This document shows, piece after piece, positions 53,036 through 62,251 of a stretch of DNA of 64,000 nt; the stretch's first letter is position 1; the number at the start of each line of letters is the position of its first letter. Source of the stretch: Nannocystis punicea (GTDB taxonomy: Bacteria; Myxococcota_A; Polyangia; Nannocystales; Nannocystaceae). The stretch is from positions 6,448,001 to 6,512,000 of the forward strand of contig NZ_CP114040.1 in the NCBI RefSeq assembly GCF_026965555.1, read 5' to 3'. Under the pieces are notes generated by a model, which had not been told where the DNA came from, made no database searches, and saw only the letters and a program-made list of their open reading frames with translations. A program made the translations under genes and the position numbers.

Positions 53036-54511
53036 ATGTCCGACCCAGCTGCGAGCACTCCCCGCGACGTCGACGTGGTGATCGTCGGCGCCGGCTTCTC
53101 CGGCCTGTGCATGGCGATCCAGCTGCGCCGCGTCGGCATCACCGACTTCGTCGTGCTCGAGAAGGCCGACCGCGTCGGCGGCACCTGGCGCGACAACACC
53201 TACCCCGGGGCCGCGTGCGACATCCCCTCGCACCTCTACTCGTACTCGTTCGAGCAGAACCCGAACTGGACCCGCGCCTTCCCGCCGCAGTCGGAGATCC
53301 AGCAATACCTCGAACGCTGCGCCGACAAGTACGACGTCCGCCGCCACATCCGCTTCGGCGCCGAGGTCGTGGAGGCCACGTTCGACCGCGCCGCCGGCCG
53401 CTGGCGGGTGCGCACCGGCGCGGGCGAGCAGCTGTCGGCCCGCGCCTTCGTGCTCGGCAACGGCGCCCTGCACCTGCCCGCCTACCCCGAGCTGCGCGGC
53501 CTCGGCGACTTCACGGGCAAGACGTTCCACTCGGCCCGCTGGGACCACGCTTACGACATGTCCCAAAAGACAGTCGCGGTCCTCGGCACCGGCGCCAGCG
53601 CGATCCAGTTCGTGCCGCAGATCGCCCCGGTGGTGGAGCGCCTGCACCTGTTCCAGCGCACCCCGGCCTGGATCGTGCCCAAGCCCGACCACGCGATCGG
53701 CGAGCTCGCCCGCAAGCTCTACGCCCGCGTCCCGGCCCTGCAGCGGCTGGTGCGGAGCGGCCTCTACTGGCAGCACGAGGCGCGCGCGCTCGCCTTCCTG
53801 CGGCCGCAGGTCATGCGCCTGGTCGAGCCGCTGGCGCGCAAGCACCTCGAGCGTCAGGTCGCCGATCCGCAGCTGCGCGCCCGCCTGTCGCCCGACTACC
53901 GCATGGGCTGCAAGCGCGTCCTGATCTCCAACGACTTCTACCCGACGATGGCGCGGCCCAACGTCGAGCTCGTCACCGACCCCATCGGTCGCATCGAGCC
54001 GACCGGCGTGCGCACTCGCGACGGCACCCTGCGTGAGGTCGACGCGCTCATCCTCGGCACCGGCTTCCGCGCCACCGACTACCTCTCGGCGATCCGGCTC
54101 GTCGGCGCCGACGGCCACGAGCTCAACGAGCGCTGGCGCGGCACTCCGGAGACGTACCTCGGGATCACGGTGTCGGGCTTCCCCAACCTCTACCTGTTGA
54201 TGGGCCCGGGCACCGGCCTCGGTCACAACTCGATGATCTTCATGATCGAGGCCCAGGTCCGCTACGCGCTGCAGTGCATCACCACCCTGCTGGACCGCAA
54301 CCTGCGGGCGCTCGACGTCCGCCCCGAGGTCCAGAGCGCCTTCGCCAGCGAGCTCTACGAGCAGCTCGGGCGCACCGTGTGGTCGTCGGGCTGCAGGAGC
54401 TGGTACCAGACCGCCGACGGCCGGGCCGCCGCGCTGTGGCCTGGCTTTACGGTCAGCTACTGGCTGCGCACGCGACAGCTCGACCTCCGCGACTACCAGC
54501 CCATCGCCTGA
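53036..54511 (+). CDS. Baeyer-Villiger-type flavin monooxygenase
   Basis: 491 residues. FAD site GAGFSG (18-23), then VGGTWRDNTYPGAACDIPSH as in the class B family. The BVMO fingerprint FTGKTFHSARWDH is at 159-171 and the NADPH site GTGASA at 184-189. A C-terminal region follows with GTGFRATDYL and GPGTGLGHNSMI. It inserts oxygen next to ketones or oxidises related groups; the substrate is unknown. Residues 174-180 (DMSQKTV) between the fingerprint and the NADPH strand are encoded by a dispersed palindrome (53555-53575). TACACT lies 7 bases before ATG. Confidence 0.92.
   Translation: MSDPAASTPRDVDVVIVGAGFSGLCMAIQLRRVGITDFVVLEKADRVGGTWRDNTYPGAACDIPSHLYSYSFEQNPNWTRAFPPQSEIQQYLERCADKYDVRRHIRFGAEVVEATFDRAAGRWRVRTGAGEQLSARAFVLGNGALHLPAYPELRGLGDFTGKTFHSARWDHAYDMSQKTVAVLGTGASAIQFVPQIAPVVERLHLFQRTPAWIVPKPDHAIGELARKLYARVPALQRLVRSGLYWQHEARALAFLRPQVMRLVEPLARKHLERQVADPQLRARLSPDYRMGCKRVLISNDFYPTMARPNVELVTDPIGRIEPTGVRTRDGTLREVDALILGTGFRATDYLSAIRLVGADGHELNERWRGTPETYLGITVSGFPNLYLLMGPGTGLGHNSMIFMIEAQVRYALQCITTLLDRNLRALDVRPEVQSAFASELYEQLGRTVWSSGCRSWYQTADGRAAALWPGFTVSYWLRTRQLDLRDYQPIA
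53555..53575. repeat. Palindromic repeat inside the monooxygenase gene
   Basis: GACATGTCCCAAAAGACAGTC, in frame, encoding DMSQKTV right before the NADPH-binding strand. Confidence 0.65.
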
Positions 54512-54540
54512 CGCGGCGTTGCGCGCGCCGGACGATCGGC

Positions 54541-54546
54541 TACGGT
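54541..54546 (+). promoter_or_regulatory. Candidate -10 element
   Basis: GCTACGGT includes TACGGT, 5 bases upstream of ATG 54552. Confidence 0.45.
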
Positions 54547-54551
54547 GGGGC

Positions 54552-54971
54552 ATGCAACTCCACCGCGGCCGACTCATCGATCACATCCAGCTCGTCGTCG
54601 CCGACCTCCCCGCGGCCAAGCGCTTCTACGCCGCGGTGCTCGGCGTCCTCGGGATCCCGCGCGGCGGCGAGGCCGACGACCACGTCTGGTACGACGAGCT
54701 CTTCATCTCCACCGCCGAGAGCAAGGCCGCCCTGGGCCAGCTGACCGGGCGGGTCCACCTCGCGTTCCAGGCCCCCGACCGGGCCACCGTCGACCGCTTC
54801 CACACCGCCGGCCTGGCGGCAGGCGGGCGCGACTACGGCGCCCCGGGCGAGCGCCCCTACCACCCCGGCTACTACGGCGCGTTCCTCCTCGACCCCGAGG
54901 GCAACAACATCGAGGCCGTCTACCACGGCCCCGCGAAGTTCTCGGCCCGCTCGGTCGTCGTCGAATTCTGA
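54552..54971 (+). CDS. VOC (glyoxalase/dioxygenase) superfamily protein
   Basis: 139 residues, one VOC domain of two beta-alpha-beta-beta-beta units. HIQLVVADLPAAKRFYAAVL starts the first unit with a possible metal His. HLAFQAPDRATVDRFHTAGL starts the second, and GAFLLDPEGNNIEAVYHGP ends it with the typical DPxGNxIE. This domain type occurs in lyases, dioxygenases and resistance proteins, so the reaction is open. It follows the monooxygenase by 40 bases but has its own TACGGT 5 bases upstream. Confidence 0.88.
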   Translation: MQLHRGRLIDHIQLVVADLPAAKRFYAAVLGVLGIPRGGEADDHVWYDELFISTAESKAALGQLTGRVHLAFQAPDRATVDRFHTAGLAAGGRDYGAPGERPYHPGYYGAFLLDPEGNNIEAVYHGPAKFSARSVVVEF

Positions 54972-54991
54972 GCGGCAGCTCCATGTTGTAG

Positions 54992-55061
54992 GGGACATGT
55001 CGCCAAGGACATGTCCATTAAAACCAAGCCCGAGGGGCATGCCCGTACGGACATGCCCCTC
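54992..55061. terminator. Palindromic repeats between convergent genes
   Basis: GGGACATGTCGCCAAGGACATG in the first part (arms GGACATGTC/GACATGTCC). Then GAGGGGCATGCCC-GTAC-GGACATGCCCCTC (55032-55061) with 13-base arms and one mismatch. They sit between the VOC gene and the DUF2330 gene, with TTAAAA between them. Confidence 0.8.
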
Positions 55062-55072
55062 AGGTCAGCTGC

Positions 55073-56899
55073 TCAGCGCCGGCGCCGGCGAGAAGCCAGC
55101 AGCCCGAGCCCCGCGAGCATCAGCGCCGCGCCGCCCGGTCCGCCGCCCGTGCGGCAGCCGCAGCCGCTGGCGTCGTCCTGCCCGCCGCCGGTGGCAGAGT
55201 CGGGCCCGCCGTCGCTGCTGCTCGAGCCGTCGGAGTCGGTGTCGCTGGCGCTGGTGGTCGGCGCGTCGGGGAAGCGGGGCCAGCCGTGGGCCAGGTTCCA
55301 CTCCTCGATCTTCTTGTTGATCGCCGCGGTGTTGTTGACGAGGTGCATCGGCTTGCCCTTGAGGGCGACCTGCTGGACCTCCTCGGCCCACCACATCTCG
55401 CCAATGAAGTCCGGCCACGGCCCGCCGTTGGGCACGAAGATCTCGCGCTCGTCGGGCAGCGTCACCACGCTGTTGCCGTCGCACAGGTTGTACTCGGTGG
55501 CCGAGCGGAAGCTGGGCACCTCCGGCAGGTCCGGGTTGATGTGGAAGATCGGGTCCGCGATCATCTCGTTGGGCGAGATGACCGTGTACATGCGCGTGAG
55601 GTACGTGTACGTGTCGAGCAGCTCCTGCGCGTGCTCCCCGGGCGCGATGATCCGGCTGTCGAGCGCCTGCGCGAAGCCGCTGCCGTCGCCCCACGCCATC
55701 GCGTCGATCTGCCCGGCGTAGGCCTGGAGGTTCGAATAGAACTCCTCCGCAGCGAGGCCGTCGGGCACCGGCAGGAAGTCGTTCAGCAGGCTCTCGAGCA
55801 GCGGGTGGTTGTAGAAGCAGAAGTCGGCGCCGAAGCAGTTGGCCAGGCCCTGGTCGTTGAGGGTGGTGATCACCTGCTCGGGCGGCAGGCCGACGAACGC
55901 CGCCTCGTTCCACGACGTGCTGTAGAAGTTGAACGAGAATTGCTGGACCACGTTCGACGGCCCGGCGTACTCGGTCACGAACGCCAGCCCGTCGGCCTCG
56001 AGGTCGTCGACCGCCTTGGTGATGACCTCCTTGTAGTTCGCCGCGAACTGCAGCCAGTCGATCTTCAGCGGGTTGACGAGGACGTGGCGGTAGTTGGTCG
56101 GCGCCGCCCGCTGGTCGCCGAGCACGAACACGCGGATGTCCATGTTCTCGATCGAGGCGAAGCGGGTCAGTCGCAGCGGGAAGCAGTTCTCGTTCGACGG
56201 GTAGCGCAGGACGATCGGGTGCACGTCGCCGCCGTCGGACCCCGCCGCCAGCTTGAGCGCGACGATCACGTTGCCCTCGTCGAGGTACTGCTGCAGCACC
56301 ATCTCCGAGCCGTCGATCCACTGATAGTCGTTGTCGAGCAGCCACTGCTTGATCGGCTCGATCGTCTGGTCCTGCAGGACCACGATCTCGAACGCCCCGG
56401 CCGTGGTCTTGAACACCACCGGGTCGTTGCCGCTGCTGTCCTCGCCGTCGGTGCCGGTGCCACCGTCGCCGCTGCTGAGGCCCGGATCGCCGTTGCTCGC
56501 GCTCGAGAGCCCGCCGGAGATGCCGTCCTCGCCGCAGATCTCGAAGGTCTGCTGCAGCTGGTAGGTCGGCACCGACGACTGCAGCAGCGCGTCGAACAGC
56601 GGCTGCGAGCCGACCTCGAACTCGGGGATCTGCGAGATCGGGATCAGCCACGCGAACTTCTGCGCGTTGGTGTTGGGGTCGATGCTGATCTGGATGTGGA
56701 CCTCGACCTCGTTCTGATTGAGGACGAAGAGCACGTTCTCGCCGTCCTGATTGACGGGCATCGAGTTCGGCAGGCCGCCGTCGCAGAACACGCCGCCGCA
56801 CGCCTCGGCCGTCTGCGGCAGCGCCAGGGCCCACGCCGCGCCGATCGCGACGCACGCGCTCGCAACCCGGCTCCAACACTTCCTATTAAGGCTTCGCAT
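55073..56899 (-). CDS. DUF2330 protein with MYXO-CTERM tail
   Basis: 608 residues. Signal peptide with core VASACVAIGAAWALALPQTAEA, then the DUF2330 start ACGGVFCDGG. The domain continues with FVLNQNEVEVHIQISIDPN, KFAWLIPISQIPEFEVG and FVLGDQRAAP. The C-terminus has a Ser/Asp/Gly-rich linker, then GCGCRTGGGPGGAALML, a hydrophobic helix and RRRRR. That is the MYXO-CTERM sorting signal, which is processed on the way to the cell surface in Myxococcales. DUF2330 function is unknown; a surface-anchored protein is inferred. ATG 56899 has GGAG upstream. Confidence 0.9.
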   Translation of the reverse strand: MRSLNRKCWSRVASACVAIGAAWALALPQTAEACGGVFCDGGLPNSMPVNQDGENVLFVLNQNEVEVHIQISIDPNTNAQKFAWLIPISQIPEFEVGSQPLFDALLQSSVPTYQLQQTFEICGEDGISGGLSSASNGDPGLSSGDGGTGTDGEDSSGNDPVVFKTTAGAFEIVVLQDQTIEPIKQWLLDNDYQWIDGSEMVLQQYLDEGNVIVALKLAAGSDGGDVHPIVLRYPSNENCFPLRLTRFASIENMDIRVFVLGDQRAAPTNYRHVLVNPLKIDWLQFAANYKEVITKAVDDLEADGLAFVTEYAGPSNVVQQFSFNFYSTSWNEAAFVGLPPEQVITTLNDQGLANCFGADFCFYNHPLLESLLNDFLPVPDGLAAEEFYSNLQAYAGQIDAMAWGDGSGFAQALDSRIIAPGEHAQELLDTYTYLTRMYTVISPNEMIADPIFHINPDLPEVPSFRSATEYNLCDGNSVVTLPDEREIFVPNGGPWPDFIGEMWWAEEVQQVALKGKPMHLVNNTAAINKKIEEWNLAHGWPRFPDAPTTSASDTDSDGSSSSDGGPDSATGGGQDDASGCGCRTGGGPGGAALMLAGLGLLASRRRRR

Positions 56900-57149
56900 T
56901 ACGGAGACTCCCGCTCGGTAAGTTCGCTGGTAAGTGCACTCCGAGGGCGTGGTCGCCCCGGTGCGGACAGGTACCAGGACAGGCTGAACCAGTTCGCGCC
57001 GGCACACCACCGGCGCTGGCCGGCCGCTCCTCACGACATCCGTGGCGGCCGGCGAAACGCGGGTCGGCCGTCGGCTCCACAAACGCCGACGACGCGCACT
57101 CCGGACCGTCCGGGGTGCGCGTCGTCGCCGGCTCCAGCGAGCCGCGAAC

Positions 57150-59165
57150 TCAGTTCTGGCGCTGCCGCGGCGGCGGCAGGCTGTCGAGGATCCGCTTGAA
57201 CTCCGGGTGGTCCGGGATCATCTGCAGCGCGGCGCTGCAGACCTGCCGCGCCTCCTCGAACATGTTGGCGTCGCGCATCGCCGACGCGAGGTTGATGACC
57301 GGCTCGATCTCGCGCGGGTTGATCGCCACGACCGCGCGCAGGTGCTCCACGGCCTCGCGGGCGCGGCCCTGCTTGCGCAGGATCGCCGCCATGAGGTTGC
57401 GGATCTCGGCGTCGTTGGGGCGCAGGCGGACCGCGTCGTTGAGGTGGGACAGCGCCGAGGCGTCGCCCTCGCTGTCGCGCACGGCCAGCGCCAGCATCAG
57501 GTGCGGCTGCCAGTAGCGCGGGTCACGGCCGATCATCTCGCGCAGGAACTTGGCCGCGGCCAGGTGCTTCTGCGGGTCGCCGCTGCGCACGTAGTCGATG
57601 GCCTGGTCGTAGCGGTCCTCGAAGCTGTCGACCTCGAGGGTGAGGATCGCGCGGCGAGCGAACGCGTCGTCGTCGAGGCTGCGGCGCTGCAGCTTGAGGA
57701 TCGCGTCGAGGTACGGGCGGGCGCGGGCCGGCTCGTCGCCCTCGAGGTACATGCTGGCGACGTAGCGCAGCACGGTCGCGTCCTCGGCGTGCTTCTCGGC
57801 CGCGCGCAGCATCAGCACGGTCGCCTTCTCGAGCTTCTCCTCCTCGTGGAGGTCGAGCAGGATGTCGAGCGTGCTCTTGTGGATCGTCGGCTGCTCGATG
57901 GCCTGGGCCAGCAGCGCGAGCGCCTCGTCGCGGTCCTCCTGGATCTTCTTCGGCTCGTCCTCGGTGGTCTCCCACAGCACGTTGGCGAGGTCGCCGTAGG
58001 CGCTGGGGACCTTGCCCTCCTCCACCGCGCGGCGGAGGAACGGCTCGGCCTCGTCGAACTGATCGTTCTCGATCAGCAGGCTGCCGAGCTGGGCCATCAC
58101 CATCGGGCCCTCGTTGCCGTTCTCGACCGCGAACTGGGCCACCTTGAGCGCGTTCTCGAGGTCGCCGGCGGCGCGCAGGGTGTCGACGAAGCCGGCCGCG
58201 ACCGCGGGGTTCTGCGGGCCGAGGTTGATCGCCTGCTGGAACGCCTGCACCGCCGAGCCGAGGTCGCCGACGCGGCGCAGCACCAGCGCGAGGTGGTGCC
58301 ACGCGCCCTGGTCGTTCTTGCGCTTCTGGGCCGCGATCGACAGCGCCTGCACCGACAGCGGGATGGCGGCCTGGTCGGGCTGGCCGGCGATGAGGATGTC
58401 GGTCATCGCGTGCAGCGCCTGCATCGTCACGTCCATCTCGGGCGCGCGGCCGAGGGCGTCCATCAGCGGCGACAGCAGCTGGTCCGAGGTCGTCGGCACG
58501 CAGCGGCCCTGGAGCGCGCTGAGGTTGCCGAGGCCGACCAGGAACGAGATGATCGCCTGCACGTTGGCGGTGCCGAACGCGTCCTGCCAGGTCGGCTTGG
58601 CCACCGACTTGCCGAGCGCGGCGGCGATCTTCTGCGTCAGCACGAACACCTCGCCGGGCAGCTGATCGGCGGTGGTCTCGGCCGTGAAGGTGTCGACCGT
58701 CTCGAGCGCGGGCCCCGGCTTGATGGCGACCAGGCGGGCGCTCAGGGTGACCTTCTCCTCCTGCGCGAACATGTCGGTCGCCAGGCCGAACTGGGCGTTG
58801 GCGAAGCGATTGATGCCCTCGAGCGCGCGCTCGTCGGTCCACGGCTCGCGGAAGATCATCAGCGCCGGCGCGCGGCGGCCGTTCTGCTCCTGGATCGCCG
58901 TGAACACCGGCGCGGCGGCCCGGACCCCGGCCTCGGCCAGCTCCTGGGCCCAGAAGCGCTGGATGCCCATGCCGAGCGGCGCGCCCTTGCCCTCGTTGGT
59001 GCAGGAGACCGGCAGCGTGACGAGCTCGATCGCCTGGGCCGCCTCCTGGATCTCCTCCTCCGAGGCTGCGCCTTCTTCCTCGTCGCCGTCGTCGAACATC
59101 AGCTCGCCGGGCTCGAGGCCACCTTCGGCGTCGTCGTAATCAGGGTCTTTGGGGTCACCGGACAT
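57150..59165 (-). CDS. TPR-repeat protein
   Basis: 671 residues, cytoplasmic. The first ~60 residues are acidic (DDGDEEEGAASEEEIQEAAQ). A globular region to about 250 includes MIFREPWTDERALEGINRFA. From about 250 to the end there are TPR-like helix pairs: AWHHLALVLRRVGDLGSAVQ, AFQQAINLGPQNPAVAAGF, MAQLGSLLIENDQFDEAEPF, HLNDAVRLRPNDAEIRNLMA, HLRAVVAINPREIEPVINLA. Such proteins scaffold complexes; the partner is not known. It is divergent from a lipoprotein gene whose TACCCT lies in the shared 57-base gap. Confidence 0.82.
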   Translation of the reverse strand: MSGDPKDPDYDDAEGGLEPGELMFDDGDEEEGAASEEEIQEAAQAIELVTLPVSCTNEGKGAPLGMGIQRFWAQELAEAGVRAAAPVFTAIQEQNGRRAPALMIFREPWTDERALEGINRFANAQFGLATDMFAQEEKVTLSARLVAIKPGPALETVDTFTAETTADQLPGEVFVLTQKIAAALGKSVAKPTWQDAFGTANVQAIISFLVGLGNLSALQGRCVPTTSDQLLSPLMDALGRAPEMDVTMQALHAMTDILIAGQPDQAAIPLSVQALSIAAQKRKNDQGAWHHLALVLRRVGDLGSAVQAFQQAINLGPQNPAVAAGFVDTLRAAGDLENALKVAQFAVENGNEGPMVMAQLGSLLIENDQFDEAEPFLRRAVEEGKVPSAYGDLANVLWETTEDEPKKIQEDRDEALALLAQAIEQPTIHKSTLDILLDLHEEEKLEKATVLMLRAAEKHAEDATVLRYVASMYLEGDEPARARPYLDAILKLQRRSLDDDAFARRAILTLEVDSFEDRYDQAIDYVRSGDPQKHLAAAKFLREMIGRDPRYWQPHLMLALAVRDSEGDASALSHLNDAVRLRPNDAEIRNLMAAILRKQGRAREAVEHLRAVVAINPREIEPVINLASAMRDANMFEEARQVCSAALQMIPDHPEFKRILDSLPPPRQRQN

Positions 59166-59209
59166 GAGGCGCGAAGCCTGCCAAACCCGCACCGGGCGCG
59201 CAAGGCTGG

Positions 59210-59215
59210 TACCCT
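59210..59215 (+). promoter_or_regulatory. Candidate -10 element
   Basis: TACCCT, 7 bases upstream of GTG 59223 and 4 bases upstream of GTG 59220. It supports a start here rather than at the GTG at 59250. Confidence 0.35.
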
Positions 59216-59222
59216 GGGGGTG

Positions 59223-60827
59223 GTGGCCGCGGCGACACCAGGCGAGGGAGTGAAGTCACAAGCGACGACCCCGCGCGCGCCCGCGGGCCGGGGCCTCGGC
59301 GGGCGTCCGGGCGCCGCGGCGCTGATGCTCGCGTGGCTGGCCGCCTGCGGCCCGCCCACGGTCGACGCGCGAGCGGTGTGGATCGCGTCGGAGCGCGACA
59401 AGGGGGGCGCTCGCACCCTGACGATCTACGACGCCGGCCGCCTCGTCGAGCGCGAGCTCTTGCCCGCCGACCCGGGGCCCAAGACCGACGCGCTGCCGCT
59501 GGTGGTCGAGCTCGACCCGCGCGGCCAGGGCGCGCTGGTCCGCGCCGCCGACGGCGGCTGGCAACATGGCCTCGGGGACAGCCAGGGCATCCTCCGCGCC
59601 GGCTACGTCGACCTCGTCGGCGAGCGCACCCTGCCGCTCGCCCTGCCCGCCGGCCTCGCCCCCGACGCGGCCGGCTTCGCCCCCGCGGGCGGGGCCCTGT
59701 GGTGGACCGCCGGCTGCCCGGCCGCCCTCCAGCTGGTGCCGCTGTCCCCGCAGGTCGCGACCCCGAGCGCGGGCGACCCCGCCGCCGTCGTGCCGCTCGC
59801 CTGGCCGTTGCCGACCGGCTGCGCCGAGGTCTGGGGGGCCGTGGGCGCCGCCGACGCCCCGGTCGTGTTCGTCGTCCAGGGTGTCCCTGAGGACGGGTTC
59901 TTGCGGCCAGGTCCCAACGGACATGTCCTTTCACTCATGTACCCGAAGCCAGCCGATGGCTACGCCGCCGCCCCGGCGCTGACCGAGCTGGCCGCCGCGC
60001 GCCTGCCCGACGTCCCGCTCGCCCGGCTGCAGCGGGTCCGCTGCGCCGGCCCGGGCCCGAGCTGCGGCCTCGGCGCGGCGGACCCCGACGGCCGCGCGCT
60101 GAGCCTGGGCGGGGCCGACGGCGCCTGCCGCGTGTGGCGCTGGGCCGTCGGCGAGCCCGAGGCCGCCTGCGCCGTCGCGGCCGGCGGCCCCGAGTGGACC
60201 GACGCCTCGCACCTGATCGCCGCGATCTCGCCGCGTCACTACGTGTTCCGCGACGGCCTGGTGATCCGCCGCTACGACCACACCACCGGCGAGCACGACG
60301 GCCGGCCGCTCATCGGCGACACCGGCGAGCTGTTCACCCGCGTCAGCGCCGACGGCCGCGCCCTGCTGTTCATCACCACCCGCGGCGCCGCGCTGCGCGT
60401 CGACGAGGCCCGACTCGAGCTGCTGAGCGCGGAGCAGAGCCCGTGCGTGGGCGGCCAGCCGCCGGTGGCCTCGCCGAACGCCCGCTTCGTCGCCTGGACC
60501 TGCGTCAGCGACACGCAGGACGTCGGGGGCGTGGCCGCCGGGGAGATCGTCCGCGTCTCGTCGGCCGGCATGGAGCGGTTCCAGGGCGTGCCGATGTGGG
60601 CGCTGGCGATCGACGACGACGGCGACCTCCTGCTCCACAGCCGCGACGACCAGGACTTCAGCCTCGAGCTGCTGCTGCCGCCCGCCGCCCCGCGCAACCT
60701 CTACGTGCTGTCCGCCGACGGCGAGCTGGCCCGCATCGACGCGCTGGAGCCCGACCCCGAGCTGATGCGCGGCGCGGGGACAGCAGTGTTCCGCTGGATC
60801 GCCGCGCAGTCGATCGGGTCACCATGA
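59223..60827 (+). CDS. Predicted lipoprotein of unknown function
   Basis: About 534 residues from GTG 59223. After a polar N-region, AALMLAWLAAC ends in a lipobox at Cys42. The remainder shows propeller-like recurrences (VWIASERDKGGARTLTIYDA, ALVRAADGGWQHGL, LFITTRGAALRVDEARLEL, MWALAIDDDGDLLLHSRDD). No catalytic motif is visible. Residues about 220-239 (PEDGFLRPGPNGHVLSLMYP) are encoded by repeat units at 59881-59940, and DSQG near 59576 by another. GTG 59250 is an alternative start. Confidence 0.7.
   Translation: MAAATPGEGVKSQATTPRAPAGRGLGGRPGAAALMLAWLAACGPPTVDARAVWIASERDKGGARTLTIYDAGRLVERELLPADPGPKTDALPLVVELDPRGQGALVRAADGGWQHGLGDSQGILRAGYVDLVGERTLPLALPAGLAPDAAGFAPAGGALWWTAGCPAALQLVPLSPQVATPSAGDPAAVVPLAWPLPTGCAEVWGAVGAADAPVVFVVQGVPEDGFLRPGPNGHVLSLMYPKPADGYAAAPALTELAAARLPDVPLARLQRVRCAGPGPSCGLGAADPDGRALSLGGADGACRVWRWAVGEPEAACAVAAGGPEWTDASHLIAAISPRHYVFRDGLVIRRYDHTTGEHDGRPLIGDTGELFTRVSADGRALLFITTRGAALRVDEARLELLSAEQSPCVGGQPPVASPNARFVAWTCVSDTQDVGGVAAGEIVRVSSAGMERFQGVPMWALAIDDDGDLLLHSRDDQDFSLELLLPPAAPRNLYVLSADGELARIDALEPDPELMRGAGTAVFRWIAAQSIGSP
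59881..59940. repeat. Palindromic repeats inside the lipoprotein gene
   Basis: GTGTCCCTGAGGACGGGTTC, then GGCCAGGTCCCAACGGACATG and a partial unit up to CATGTACC. Read in frame without a stop. Confidence 0.65.
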
Positions 60828-60831
60828 CATA

Positions 60832-61083
60832 TCTCTGGGGACATGCCCTCTCGGACACGTCCTATAGGACACACAAGATCTCCCGTGCCGCAGGCTTCGG
60901 CCCTCCGCTCGCGGCCAAAGGACACGCGCCAGGCGCGACCGGTCAGCGCTGACCTTTCGTCAAAGGGCTCTCCGCACCGCGGCTCGCGGCCGACTGAACT
61001 GCGCGCCGTCCCAGCACGACGGCCCCACCGAGCGAAATGCGGCCTCCCACCGCTGTCCTTGTCGGCATGTCTTTCGAGACATG
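60832..61083. repeat. Palindromic repeats downstream of the lipoprotein and S4 genes
   Basis: GGGGACATGCCC-TCTC-GGACACG with a further unit to 60866 follows the lipoprotein stop. CATGTCT-TTCG-AGACATG (61066-61083) is a perfect hairpin 29 bases past the end of the minus-strand gene at 61112. The remaining ~200 bases hold no gene that I can support. Confidence 0.75.
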
Positions 61084-61111
61084 TCGAGCGCCCGACTCGG
61101 CCGCGCCGAGC

Positions 61112-61513
61112 TCAGTGCGGCCAGGTGCCGCGGGCCGGCGCGTCGATCGGCGTCATCGCCTCGGCGCGGCCGAGCGCGTGGCCGCGCTGGAACGCGTCGT
61201 CGATCAGCAGCGCCAGGCGCAGCGCGTCCTCGGTGAAGCTGGCGGCCACGTCGGCGGGCACCCCGGCCTCGCGGGCGCGGGCGAACTTCCGCAGCAGCCG
61301 GCGCGCGCGCGGCGGCAGGCCGGCCGGGGCGGGTGAGACGTCGGCGAGGACCGCCAGCACCGCGCGCAGCACGTCGGGCGTCACGCCATCGGCGACGAGG
61401 TCCCAGGCGGCGGCCTCGATCCGCTGCAGCAGGTCGGCCGCCGCCGCGTCGAGGCCGCAGCGGCGCACGATCAGCGCCATCAGCGAATTGTCGGGGGTCG
61501 AGGGGCGCGGCAT
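61112..61513 (-). CDS. Uncharacterised 133-residue protein downstream of rpsD
   Basis: Not recognised. Ala/Leu/Arg-rich and helical (LMALIVRRCGLDAAAADLLQ, GVTPDVLRAVLAVLADVSP, ARRLLRKFARAREAGVPADV). No membrane segment or signal. It starts 9 bases after the rpsD stop with AGGAG in front of ATG, so it is translated from the rpsD transcript and probably shares its control. Confidence 0.65.
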   Translation of the reverse strand: MPRPSTPDNSLMALIVRRCGLDAAAADLLQRIEAAAWDLVADGVTPDVLRAVLAVLADVSPAPAGLPPRARRLLRKFARAREAGVPADVAASFTEDALRLALLIDDAFQRGHALGRAEAMTPIDAPARGTWPH

Positions 61514-61522
61514 GGCGGACTC

Positions 61523-62140
61523 CTAGAAGAAGCGAGCGTAGTACTCGACCACCAGCTGGACATCGAGCTCGAACGGGGCCCCGTCGCCGCGCGGGCTGCC
61601 GACCATCTTCACCCGGCGGTGCGGCAGGTCGCACTCGAGCCAGGCGGGCAGCGGGATCCGGACCGGCGTGGCCACCGCGCGCTGGACGATGTCGAGGTCG
61701 TGGCTGCGCGGGCGCAGCGTGATCTCGGCGCCCGTGCGCACGCGGAACGAGGCGATGTCGACGCGGTGCCCGTCGACGCGGATGTGTCCGTGCGTCACGA
61801 GCTGGCGCGCCGCCGGGATCGTCGGCGCCAGGCCGGCGCGGAACACCACGTTGTCGAGCCGGCGCTCGAGCAGCTCCAGCAGCACCTCGCCGGTGACCCC
61901 CTTCGCCGCGATCGCCTCGGCGAACAGCCGCCGCATCTGCCGCTCGGTGACCCCGTAGTTGAAGCAGAGCTTCTGCTTCTCCGCGAGCTGCATGCCGTAG
62001 GCCGAGGGCCGCTTGCGCCGCGCCTGCCCGTGCTGTCCCGGGGGGTAAGGTCGCTTCTCGCGCGACTTGGCGGTCAGCCCCGGGAGGTCGACGTCGAGGC
62101 GGCGGAGGATGCGGAGACGGGGTCCGGTGTAACGACTCAT
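61523..62140 (-). CDS. rpsD: Ribosomal protein S4, cysteine-free (non-zinc) paralogue
   Basis: 205 residues. MSRYTGPRLRILRRLDVDLP is the S4 N-terminus, PYPPGQHGQARRKRPSAYGM the rRNA-binding part and RLDNVVFRAGLAPTIPAARQ the S4 RNA-binding domain. It lacks the Cys pairs that bind zinc in the other S4 form; the only Cys are outside that site. It is not in a ribosomal-protein cluster (no rpsK, rpsM or rpoA next to it). A second, standard rpsD elsewhere in the genome is therefore likely. It is divergent from hemin uptake genes and shares an AT-rich motif with them, which suggests metal control. Confidence 0.93.
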   Translation of the reverse strand: MSRYTGPRLRILRRLDVDLPGLTAKSREKRPYPPGQHGQARRKRPSAYGMQLAEKQKLCFNYGVTERQMRRLFAEAIAAKGVTGEVLLELLERRLDNVVFRAGLAPTIPAARQLVTHGHIRVDGHRVDIASFRVRTGAEITLRPRSHDLDIVQRAVATPVRIPLPAWLECDLPHRRVKMVGSPRGDGAPFELDVQLVVEYYARFF

Positions 62141-62166
62141 GGTGCGCTTCCGAGCGAGTCTCCAAC

Positions 62167-62187
62167 TGATATCAATTTTCAAAATCA
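62167..62187. promoter_or_regulatory. Fur/Zur-like operator upstream of rpsD
   Basis: TGATATCAATTTTCAAAATC, part of a very AT-rich 21-base stretch in GC-rich DNA, about 27 bases upstream of the S4 start. It shares 15 of 21 positions with the motif at 62252-62272, including ATTTTCAAAAT. Fur-family identity is inferred from gene context. Confidence 0.6.
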
Positions 62188-62251
62188 CATGTCAAGCCCA
62201 ACTCCCGCCCTGTGGGCGCGGGTCTAGGAGGATCACTCACGAAATTAACTT

